A stretch of 64,000 nucleotides of DNA from Pomphorhynchus laevis (taxonomy: Eukaryota > Acanthocephala > Palaeacanthocephala > Echinorhynchida > Pomphorhynchidae): contig WNNJ02001497.1 in NCBI GenBank assembly GCA_012934845.2, positions 124,001 through 188,000 on the forward strand, in the 5' to 3' direction. The notes beneath the pieces were generated by a model. That model ran no database searches and had not been told where the DNA came from. It worked only from the letters and a program-made list of their open reading frames with translations. Each line of letters opens with the position of its first letter. Within the stretch, counting starts at the first letter, position 1. The translations under genes were made by a program, and so were the position numbers. Below are positions 55,949 through 64,000 of the stretch, piece after piece.

Positions 55949-58900
55949 ATGTCAAATACTAGGCCAACGAAACGGAAGCGAGGCCGAGAGCGGTATCAAG
56001 CTGTGACATCAGATGTTATATCATTGGGGAAACCTCGTAAAGTGTTCACAACTGATGAAAAGTCGTGTGCATTACCTATTCTAACCCATGTTAGTTCAAG
56101 ATTACCGTCGCTAAAGGAACTAAACCAAGATGATTTTACGACTAACACCATTGATCCACAAAACATTAGATCAAAGTTAAATCTAATGATTGAATCATGT
56201 TTGAGTATAGATCAATTTACCGAAAATCTCTCCCAGCTGACTGTGAAAATGCTTTGCAAATACAAAACCGATCACAGATTCACCATTGAAGAATATGAAC
56301 GAATTATTGTACTTATACTTGAATTAGGAATTTTGGTACGTAAGTGCAACCAAAAATACATAATGTCGATATTGAACTGTACGTGTGCGATGTTACCTAT
56401 TATGTCTACAAAACTGTTACCAATTACTGTTGTTCCTGACAAACGCTGTTTAGCTCTAGCGTCAACCGGTATAGTAGATGCCGGTTTAAGACGAATTCAT
56501 CAGAAAGGTAACCAAGATTTTTGCTGGCCTGTAGAGTTTATCAAATCCTACATATTCGATAAATTGCTTAGCATACCATTCTGGACGAACTTACTGCACT
56601 GCCAAGAAATGTGCAAGCAGCTTGTCACTTATGGCTTGAATGGTCGACAGAATTGTCGTTGGAATGAACATGGGAAACAGGAACATAATCAATTGAATTG
56701 CAGCACAACCCATACTAGCATAACGTCATCGAACTGTTTTGGGGACTATCAATCGTTGGAGTCCTATATAATGCAAAAGCTGTTTCCGCTTGATAAATTC
56801 GCAGACGAAGGCGATATGCATTTGCAGGACAATCAACAACACGATAATATAACTGTAGAACAATTTAATCTAATTGCTGATTGTACCGTGTTTCATGCGG
56901 TTAGGCATATTTTGGTCTTTCGAAAGCTTGAACGATGGTTGTACGATCCAAGATATGGTAAATGCGCTGCTGAACTACTGTGTGCGGTCATAGTTAATGG
57001 ACAGCTAGATCTCGATGATAGTTTTGTTGTGGAATCCGAGAATGTTACTATCGCACAATTAATACGGATACCTATTAAAAATCAGCTTGTTCACCAGGTG
57101 ATGTTACAATCAGTCCAAATATTGATTGATTTAGCTATGGATTGCCAACGAAATAAGGTAATAAACATGTATATGAAAGAGTGTGTTATATATATGTTGG
57201 ATATATACAGCAATTGTTCAAATCAAGATGCAGAGTTCTGTCAGCGTTGTAGTCTTCCAATTTCTATTATTTTGATATTTTTCGAGTTCAGCCTTAACAT
57301 AGCTTCAGAGTGTATGGGCAATGTATTTAGACGTGTTTTAACAAGACCGTCGAGTAGTGAAAAAACACTGTTTGTCTGTGCGACTATTCTGCGCGATTTA
57401 TTATTGCTAAATAACGTAAACTTACAAAATCCAGAACAATGTCTTAAACTTATTCGAAGAGAAATGTTTAAAAACATTTCGTCGCAAAGTAGTTCACTCA
57501 GCTCTGTTTTCAGCTTTGATTATAGTGGTGGTGTGCCAAAAATAATGCCGGAATCAGGTAGCGATGATGAAACTAGCAAGCGGTCCTTGGAGATTTTGTT
57601 ATTTTTCAATTTGCTTTCTTTAGCACTGGAAATAATAAGGTCATTTAAGGATAACATGTCTACTATTGTAGTAGATGGGACGGACTTCCTTCGAAAAATT
57701 ATTTTAACTTTACGTGCAGATATATACAACTGGCAGGAAAATAACCTTGATGTAATAGCGCAACTATTAAAATGTGAAGCAGACATACCAGACGAAATTA
57801 TGTTGAGAAGCTATCAAACCGGCTTTTCGATTTGTTGTTTTATGAATGCTCATATCGAGCAGCTGTCAACTGTATTAAAAGAGTTAGTGGCAGAAGCAGA
57901 CTGTGCGAGCGTGGTCCACGTTTTGATGAATGTAGGTACTAACGAAGCGATTATCTTGAAGTTGTTAAACTTTAGCAATCTAAAACTCGGTAAGCAGTAC
58001 ATTCTAGAGACCGTTGAGCAAATTCTCCGTCGTTGTTTTAACTGCATTGAAGATGACAAGGACAGATTATGCCGACTTGAAATTAGTGACATTAACAGTC
58101 TTATTAGCGGTGTATGGACTTGTTGTCAGCTAAACAACGAAGTTGTCAGTTCAATTTGCTTTTGGCGTTGTTGTTTCATTTTGGTATTTATAATTTGCAT
58201 AGCTGTCGAAGCCAAATTAGAAACAGATGATTGCTGTGAACATATTTGCACTCGTATTTGTGAAGAATTTCCAACAGTCAGATCAATGCTAGAGGTTCTG
58301 TTATCTAATCAGTATATGAACTTTCCCAATCTAACCGTTATGCGACTTGCTAACGGCGATATAGACCGATTTAATAGCATAATGCAACGACTACTCCGTC
58401 GAGAACAAAAACAATTAAAGGCCGTCGCCAACGATGGCCACGATAAGAATGATATGATTAGTTTAGACATTTGTAACCAATGGCCGCGGCAATTGAGCGA
58501 TATACACCTTAGTAAATTGAAGGCTCTTAATCATTCACACCATTTGACGGACCGCTTATTAAATTATCGAAGGTTTCTAATTAAACAGCTGTTTCTACAT
58601 TATTCAAACCAGAAAAAGAAAAATAAAGACATGTTCGAACAAATATTTACTGAATGGGCACATATAGCAATGCAGTTTTTTCAAGTTGAAGATCAACTGC
58701 CTATCGATTGTCTTTGCTTGTACATTCTTAAATACGATACTGCCCAGTTGTCATTTTCTAAAGTTCAAATCGCTGATCAGATATGTAGCATTAACGCTAT
58801 TATTGATCGTATGGAAGCTGCGATTATCCGTAAGCTTATCAAGTGTCCCATATCAAGTTGGTCTATTATTCAATGTTTTATGACTGTTTTGGGACATGAT

Positions 58901-60919
58901 GGTATAGACGGATCGAAAATATTCAATCATTCACAAAGATATACGATTTGGAAGCGTTTGAAGATATTTGATTTTAAAAGCCGAAGAAACAACAACGAGA
59001 ACACAACAACGTCATCTGAAGGAATCTCTAGATTGATTAATTTTGCAAAGTTGTCAGTTGATGAACTGCTCAAACGCAAAGTAGACGAAAATGAGCTACA
59101 CGATTGTATTTTAATAACTTTAAAAGCTCTTTTTCGGGAATCTGACATTGTCCATGGTATCAAGTTACTTGAGTTTGTCATAGACATATGCAGCGAATTA
59201 TTATCTGACAGCCATAATTTCGATTACGGGACACTTGCTTTAATAAGTGATCAGATTCGAAAACGACCGAAATTCTGGACGTTTATGCTTCAAAGAAAGG
59301 ACTACAATTTACGTGATAGATTGATTAAACTATTGGAAAAGGATGCTGTATTATTTGAAACAATTATTGTTGAGTTCCCAATTTTGGATCGTTGTGATGC
59401 TGTTGACGTATCAGACAATAGTGAAACCTATTGTTCGACATTTACACGGAATCGGAAAATACAACAACTCATAAAACATTTGACATCCGCCGTCCAGAAT
59501 GCAGGATCTGCTTCTTTGAATCATTTCGAACAATTGTTGACAACGCCTGATGAGGTGGACTCGATTGAATGTTTAAATGCCAACAAAAACATGGACGATA
59601 TAAAATCCAACAATACTCCTAATCAATTAAAAATTAGTGAATGTTCTGTAATGAAAGATCAACATTTACCGGTAATTGTGAATGAAATAGGTGACGTAGA
59701 CATCCGGCGTCAGTTTTTCTTTCAAGGAGACGTTGATTTCAGATCATGGTCTCCTAATGGGGCTTCAGCGGCAAAGTCTTCAGAGAAATCAATCGTGCCA
59801 ACTGCTTTCGTTGATCATACTCGTGAACTTACTTTATTTAAGCAAATAGAAGAAGTGTTACATTCCCACATATCTCAAGAAGGTTCTGAATGGAAATGTT
59901 GTCACATAAAGCTATTTAATATAAAAAAATTATCTACTGATTACTGGGAACAGACCATCACTATGATAAGAGATATTATTCTTCAGCACAATGATCGTAA
60001 AATGCAACTACTTTTGGCTCAAAGATTGACTGATTTGAGTTTTAAACACCTTATGCTTGCAAGTAATTGTAACGAAACTGAAATCAATGCTGACTTGAAA
60101 GACTTAAGCACCACACATCTACAGGAAAATGTGCTATCGCCTGTATTTAGGACACAGGTGACTTTGACTCTGATCCAACTTACAAAAGCCATTAACACCC
60201 TGTCTTACTGTAAGAATGCTAAACATATGCAATCATATGTAAGAACTATGTGTGACATACTTCAAAATCAAGCACAAATGGATAAAAGAATAGGTGAGCT
60301 AATTTGGCTTATATTTTCAGTTGTGATGAAAGATTCTACCCATAGACGTTCACTAAAGGATCTTCGAAGCGTTAACAATCTTCGCAATCTTTTGAAGTCC
60401 ATGAACATTTCGGTTTCCGATGATTGCAAGCAGTCAACAGTTAATGTCATTCCTAACCAACTGGATGAGTGTAACTTCATGCACAATTCACCTACTGTAA
60501 TTACTAGGAATGATCCATTTCCCATAGCTGTGAGAACCAGCAAATTAGCTAACAATTATAGACGATCTCGTCGGTATGACGATTATCTGTGTCTGTGTAG
60601 ACAATTGCAAAATCTCGATGCGAGCAATGGATGCCTATTTGATGCTAACTACTCAATCAGTGAAAGGTTAAATATTCCAAAATCGACAAGCCTAATTAAT
60701 CATTGTCTCGACAACATTCTACCCAATCTTCTTCAAGATTTTCTAGTTGCCAAAATATCGGGTAATCAAAAAGACGACAACGCTACACCAGAAATACATA
60801 TTGGTCTAAAACTCTTAAATTCTTTATTTCATTCATCTGTTGCAAATAAACTTGATATATCAGATAAACTCAATGATGTTATTTTACCTATAATGAACTA
60901 CTATCCCGGATTGTCGTAA
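55949..60919 (+). CDS. INTS1: Integrator complex subunit 1, single exon
   Basis: Largest scaffold subunit of the nuclear Integrator complex, which cleaves snRNA and many RNA polymerase II transcripts. 1656 residues without intron; human INTS1 has 2190. A basic, nuclear-signal-like stretch at 5-15 (RPTKRKRGRER) and SDVISLGKP (24-32) recall human GDFIALGSK. Alignable blocks: WPVEFIKSYIFDKLLSIPFW (191-210; human WPEIFVKVYIEDSLGERIW), FRKLERWLYDPRYGKCAAEL (323-342; human VQKLEMWLQNPKLTRPAQDL), CEEFPTVRSMLEVLLSNQY (about 772-790; human EEYPTLKMLMEMVMTNNY), LKALNHSHHLTDRLL (about 857-871) and LPIDCLCLYIL (about 914-924). The rest is helical repeat without simple motifs. The C-terminus (PIMNYYPGLS) seems to end about 250-300 residues early relative to vertebrates. 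ATG context is GCAATGTC with stops upstream. Identity is confident; the missing tail is inferred. Confidence 0.9.
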   Translation: MSNTRPTKRKRGRERYQAVTSDVISLGKPRKVFTTDEKSCALPILTHVSSRLPSLKELNQDDFTTNTIDPQNIRSKLNLMIESCLSIDQFTENLSQLTVKMLCKYKTDHRFTIEEYERIIVLILELGILVRKCNQKYIMSILNCTCAMLPIMSTKLLPITVVPDKRCLALASTGIVDAGLRRIHQKGNQDFCWPVEFIKSYIFDKLLSIPFWTNLLHCQEMCKQLVTYGLNGRQNCRWNEHGKQEHNQLNCSTTHTSITSSNCFGDYQSLESYIMQKLFPLDKFADEGDMHLQDNQQHDNITVEQFNLIADCTVFHAVRHILVFRKLERWLYDPRYGKCAAELLCAVIVNGQLDLDDSFVVESENVTIAQLIRIPIKNQLVHQVMLQSVQILIDLAMDCQRNKVINMYMKECVIYMLDIYSNCSNQDAEFCQRCSLPISIILIFFEFSLNIASECMGNVFRRVLTRPSSSEKTLFVCATILRDLLLLNNVNLQNPEQCLKLIRREMFKNISSQSSSLSSVFSFDYSGGVPKIMPESGSDDETSKRSLEILLFFNLLSLALEIIRSFKDNMSTIVVDGTDFLRKIILTLRADIYNWQENNLDVIAQLLKCEADIPDEIMLRSYQTGFSICCFMNAHIEQLSTVLKELVAEADCASVVHVLMNVGTNEAIILKLLNFSNLKLGKQYILETVEQILRRCFNCIEDDKDRLCRLEISDINSLISGVWTCCQLNNEVVSSICFWRCCFILVFIICIAVEAKLETDDCCEHICTRICEEFPTVRSMLEVLLSNQYMNFPNLTVMRLANGDIDRFNSIMQRLLRREQKQLKAVANDGHDKNDMISLDICNQWPRQLSDIHLSKLKALNHSHHLTDRLLNYRRFLIKQLFLHYSNQKKKNKDMFEQIFTEWAHIAMQFFQVEDQLPIDCLCLYILKYDTAQLSFSKVQIADQICSINAIIDRMEAAIIRKLIKCPISSWSIIQCFMTVLGHDGIDGSKIFNHSQRYTIWKRLKIFDFKSRRNNNENTTTSSEGISRLINFAKLSVDELLKRKVDENELHDCILITLKALFRESDIVHGIKLLEFVIDICSELLSDSHNFDYGTLALISDQIRKRPKFWTFMLQRKDYNLRDRLIKLLEKDAVLFETIIVEFPILDRCDAVDVSDNSETYCSTFTRNRKIQQLIKHLTSAVQNAGSASLNHFEQLLTTPDEVDSIECLNANKNMDDIKSNNTPNQLKISECSVMKDQHLPVIVNEIGDVDIRRQFFFQGDVDFRSWSPNGASAAKSSEKSIVPTAFVDHTRELTLFKQIEEVLHSHISQEGSEWKCCHIKLFNIKKLSTDYWEQTITMIRDIILQHNDRKMQLLLAQRLTDLSFKHLMLASNCNETEINADLKDLSTTHLQENVLSPVFRTQVTLTLIQLTKAINTLSYCKNAKHMQSYVRTMCDILQNQAQMDKRIGELIWLIFSVVMKDSTHRRSLKDLRSVNNLRNLLKSMNISVSDDCKQSTVNVIPNQLDECNFMHNSPTVITRNDPFPIAVRTSKLANNYRRSRRYDDYLCLCRQLQNLDASNGCLFDANYSISERLNIPKSTSLINHCLDNILPNLLQDFLVAKISGNQKDDNATPEIHIGLKLLNSLFHSSVANKLDISDKLNDVILPIMNYYPGLS

Positions 60920-61312
60920 CTAACTTTTCTTTAAGCACCTTGTCTGTATATATATTGTATTGTTATCAGGAATCTACATTTTTTATTTTACTTTCTAATT
61001 TAGATTTTATTAACAATATGCATTAACTTAGAAATATGTATATTTGAAAACTAATGTGTTATTATATTTCGTGAAATATTTACACTAACTTACCTTATGT
61101 AGAGCATTACTAGAGATTCCAATGCATATAAATAGTCTCCTTAAGAGAACAACGATCGTTTTGCTATTTAGTTTTGGCACAATTGCAGCGGAGCTTAGTG
61201 TATTTACTCAAATACGCATCTACTTACTCATTTCTAGTTTTGAAATATAAACTTACAATATATATGTTCTTATAATATAAATTTACAATATATACATTAC
61301 ATACCTAAAATC
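60920..61312. other. INTS1 3' flank
   Basis: AT-rich. The stop codon lies within GTCGTAACTAAC, which also looks like a splice donor, but I found no convincing downstream coding exon. No canonical AATAAA follows closely. Nothing else recognised. Confidence 0.4.
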
Positions 61313-61531
61313 ATTTTAACTTTACGTGCAAATATATACAACTGGCAGGAAAATAACCTTGATGTAATAGCGCAACTATTAAAATGTGAAGCAGACATAC
61401 CAGACGAAATTATGTTGAGAAGCTATCAAACCGGCTTTTCGATTTGTTGTTTTATGAATGCTCATATCGAGCAGCTGTCAACTGTATTAAAAGAGGTAGT
61501 GGCAGAAGCAGACTGTGCGAGCGTAGTCCAC

Positions 61532-61532
<1 letters not shown>
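61313..61532 (+). pseudogene. Partial duplicate of INTS1 coding sequence
   Basis: 220 bp with about three differences (roughly 98-99 % identity) from 57701-57920 of INTS1, encoding YNWQENNLDVIAQLLKCEAD and the following residues up to ADCASVVHV. It breaks off abruptly at both ends: AT-rich DNA upstream and a (TA)n tract downstream, into which the frame runs as a meaningless Tyr-Ile repeat. It is a recent non-functional fragment. Confidence 0.9.

Positions 61533-61606
<74 letters not shown>
61533..61606. repeat. (TA)n microsatellite
   Basis: About 36 uninterrupted TA dinucleotides joining the INTS1 fragment to the 380-bp tandem repeat. It can extrude as a cruciform and is a likely break or slippage site. 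Confidence 0.95.
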
Positions 61607-61608
<2 letters not shown>

Positions 61609-61610
<2 letters not shown>

Positions 61611-62491
61611 ATGGTGACTGAAAGTCGTGAATCGAAGTCCAGTCTATCAAGCAACACCATTTAGTATAAATGCCGTATTTCGTAAGAAATCCTGGACCGT
61701 TGTCTACTCAGCACATCCGTGCACTACTATTATACCTGCCGTATCCATTTAGGATCCAACGAGTGCAGCGACAATTCAGCAACAACCTCTGCCTAGTGTT
61801 TAAGGATGGTCCGCACAGCAATTCGATCTGGTTAAGAGCGTAAGCCTCAGACAATTAAGCAAAGTGTCGGAAACGCCTTTATTCACAATGTCACACAGGC
61901 AACCGAAACGACCAGTGTGTACCTCATTCTACTGATGAGTGTTGCCGGGTACTCATTATTTCGATGCTGAAGTGGTCGTCTAGAAGTGACATGGTGACTG
62001 AAAGTCGTGAATCGAAGTCCAGTCTATCAAGCAACACCATTTAGTATAAATGCCGTATTTCGTAAGAAATCCTGGACCGTTGTCTACTCAGCACATCCGT
62101 GCACTACTATTATACCTGCCGTATCCATTTAGGATCCAACGAGTGCAGCGACAATTCAGCAACAACCTCTGCCCAGTGTTTAAGGATGGTCCGCACAGCA
62201 ATTCGATCTGGTTAAGAGCGTAAGCCTCAGACAATTAAGCAAAGTGTCGGAAACGCCTTTATTCACAATGTCACACAGGCAACCGAAACGACCAGTGTGT
62301 ACCTCATTCTACTGATGAGTGTTGCCGGGTACTCATTATTTCGATGCTGAAGTGGTCGTCTAGAAGTGACATGGTGACTGAAAGTCGTGAATCGAAGTCC
62401 AGTCTATCAAGCAACACCATTTAGTATAAATGCCGTATTTCGTAAGAAATCCTGGACCGTTGTCTACTCAGCAAATCCGTGCACTACTATT
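61609..62491. repeat. 380-bp tandem repeat, 2.3 copies
   Basis: Units start ACATGGTGACTG at 61609, 61989 and 62369, a period of exactly 380 bp. Units 1 and 2 differ at about one base (CCTAGTG against CCCAGTG). Unit 3 stops after about 120 bp and passes into TATATATGTATATATA. The unit is less AT-rich than its surroundings, has no reading frame and carries GGCAACCGAAACGACCAGTG followed by CTACTGATGAGTGTTGCCGG, two blocks also conserved at 28990-29090. Array ends in TA-rich DNA on both sides. It looks like satellite or a SINE-like multimer. Confidence 0.9.
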
Positions 62492-64000
62492 ATATATATG
62501 TATATATATACTTTCATTATAACTTTCATTCTACTTTCATTATACCATATTAATCCTCAACTAATTAACTCAAATGTTAAATCATGTTGTTCGATAGTTA
62601 TTTAATTTTAATTTTAAATTAGATATTTAATATTTTTAGTATAATAGCTAATATAATATAATTACCGTATTAACTTAATTATAAATTAAAATATATGAAT
62701 TACTATAAATACTTTCAATTTACTTTTAATTATAATAAGTAATTATAATTGTAATTTCAAATATTAATTACTAATTAGTTTGTATTAATTTCTTCCATAC
62801 TATATATGAAATAAAAGTAGCTTATAATACAATTATTTTATATTAGCGGGCTTATAATACACTATTTTATTACATTAAGATAAGGAAAGAGTATTTGCAA
62901 GTATGATTTTTATTAGATACTTAATTTTAATTTTTAAAACCTGAAAAACAAAAGCTTTTCTTCATCTTTATGTTAGGGCTGAGATATATTGACCATCCAA
63001 ATTTTTACCAAAGCCCGTAACTTTTGTTATTTGCAGTTAATTGTTTTCTATAAATAATCAACTAATTCATCTTGGAGCAACATAGGTTTTCATGTTGAAA
63101 CATTTGGTATTTTTTTGTGTTTAGAAGGGCAAATGTGTATTTTTGCGCAGTTGCAAATCCATCAAAATATTTTTTTTTATTTTATACAAGTTTATAAATT
63201 TTATAGAACTTGTGCGTTCTATAAAATATAGAAGCATATTTACATTAAACTTAAATAAATTGCCATTAGTAAATTACAAAGATTCAATTTTAAGTTTTAA
63301 ATTTTACACAAACATTCAATTGTAAATTTTTAATTTTATCCCTACATAAGTTACGTAATTAACCCATAGATTCAATAAAATGAACTCAAGACATTTTTCC
63401 ACATTTGGCTTGAATAAATTATACGAAAATTCTATTGATCTAATATTTAACACGGAAGAATTTAGCTTCGTGTTCAACGAAACAAACTGTTGTTAACAAA
63501 AATCAAACTGTTGTTAATCTTATTGTTAGCAAATTTGAATGCTGATCCTATTATTGAAAAATTGCAAAGCAGACAGATTATTATGTCAATAGTATACAAC
63601 AAAATTGGTATTAAAGTGCAACCAAAGGCAATGGTAATCATCACAATATGTTCTTAAATTGTTCTGTGATTCGTGAAACGACTTGCAGAAAACACTTAGC
63701 TTGTGATAACAATAAATCACAGTTTATAAACTACAATTATATATTTGAATTTTATTATGTAAATTAAGTAATCACATGTTTATTTTGGTATTTAATTATG
63801 TTCTCTAAATCATCTAAATTTTATTCTCTTTAAATTAATTTGATAACGAAAATTTCGGTTGACGAATCACTACATATTATTTTTTATTTAACATTTAAAA
63901 TATTATATGCATCATCGATATTAATATATTCATGTCTGATAAAGTATTCCCATCTTTGATTTAAAAGAGATATTTTAACGTTGCAATAATATATATAAGT
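62492..64000. other. AT-rich, nothing recognised
   Basis: No coding sequence, RNA gene or known repeat recognised to the end of the window. Short open frames here have the composition of random AT-rich DNA. Confidence 0.5.

Noticed and set aside
57241-60555. Minus-strand open frames within INTS1
   Set aside because: Antisense shadows of the long INTS1 frame without recognisable domains.
61412-61650. Open frames rich in Tyr-Ile on both strands
   Set aside because: They are the (TA)n tract read as protein, attached to the INTS1 fragment.
61620-61680. tRNA-like B-box (CTTCGATTC on minus) in the 380-bp repeat
   Set aside because: One mismatch to GTTCGATTC, no convincing A box at the right distance, and opposite in strand to the CTGATGAG block.
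61609-62491. Classical hammerhead ribozyme in the 380-bp repeat
   Set aside because: CTGATGAG is present but no GAAA follows a short stem, and the GAAAC lies upstream. The region between the boxes gives no stem I/III with a cleavage triplet. Reported only as a conserved block pair.
1-64000. tRNA, rRNA and CRISPR arrays
   Set aside because: Looked for by eye on both strands; no cloverleaf-capable A/B-box pair, rRNA core or regularly spaced short repeats were seen.

Overview
This is an AT-rich (roughly 70-75 % A+T), intron-bearing, retroelement-laden stretch of an invertebrate animal genome. The host genes are metazoan (SGTA-type co-chaperone, geranylgeranyltransferase-I beta, Integrator subunit 1), introns use GT..AG, and the commonest mobile elements are CR1-like and Jockey-like LINEs plus Penelope-like (PLE-type) reverse-transcriptase fragments. 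I cannot name the phylum from sequence alone. Several introns of 46-52 bp, single-exon long genes and splice-acceptor-like sites just upstream of start codons fit a compact, possibly trans-splicing protostome (mite-, flatworm- or rotifer-like) genome inflated by transposons.

Layout. 1-235: 3' tails of LINEs. 338-12765: an 11-exon SGTA gene on +, with a decayed LINE-type retroelement in intron 2 and copies of a dispersed hairpin repeat plus a decayed duplicate of the terminal exon in intron 10. 12900-13490: a four-TM ARL6IP1-like gene close behind it. 13780-15847: PLE-type fossils on -. 15878-17116: single-exon PGGT1B on -. 17.1-29.7 kb: mostly non-genic, with a LINE C-terminal fragment, a 310-bp dimeric element carrying hammerhead-ribozyme cores (20.2-20.7 kb, -), PLE fragments that form an inverted repeat with the 14.8-15.8 kb block, a LINE RT fragment on - (26.6-27.6 kb) and an inverted-repeat locus (28.46-29.63 kb). 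29.7-51.9 kb: a LINE cluster on +, with an endonuclease-less CR1-like element whose ORF1 and RT share one frame, a second longer broken CR1-like family, a 5'-truncated relative of the first, then three copies of a Jockey-like element, of which the last (47.8-51.9 kb) is nearly intact. 52.3-55.9 kb: more PLE debris and a nested palindromic foldback element. 55949-60919: single-exon INTS1. 61.3-62.5 kb: a recent 220-bp duplicate of INTS1 coding sequence, a (TA)n tract and a 380-bp tandem repeat. The rest is AT-rich with nothing recognisable.

The host genes are unrelated in function: SGTA handles tail-anchored and misfolded proteins, the ARL6IP1-like protein would shape ER membrane, PGGT1B prenylates CaaL proteins in the cytosol, and INTS1 is the nuclear Integrator scaffold. 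SGTA and the ARL6IP1-like gene are only about 130 bp apart, and the second has a pyrimidine-rich AG just upstream of its ATG, as in a trans-spliced operon.

The most unusual item is the hammerhead-bearing dimer: the 310-bp unit begins exactly at the predicted self-cleavage site, as expected if the DNA copy was made from a self-cleaved (perhaps circular) RNA. All identifications come from reading the sequence and recalled family motifs. No database search was run.
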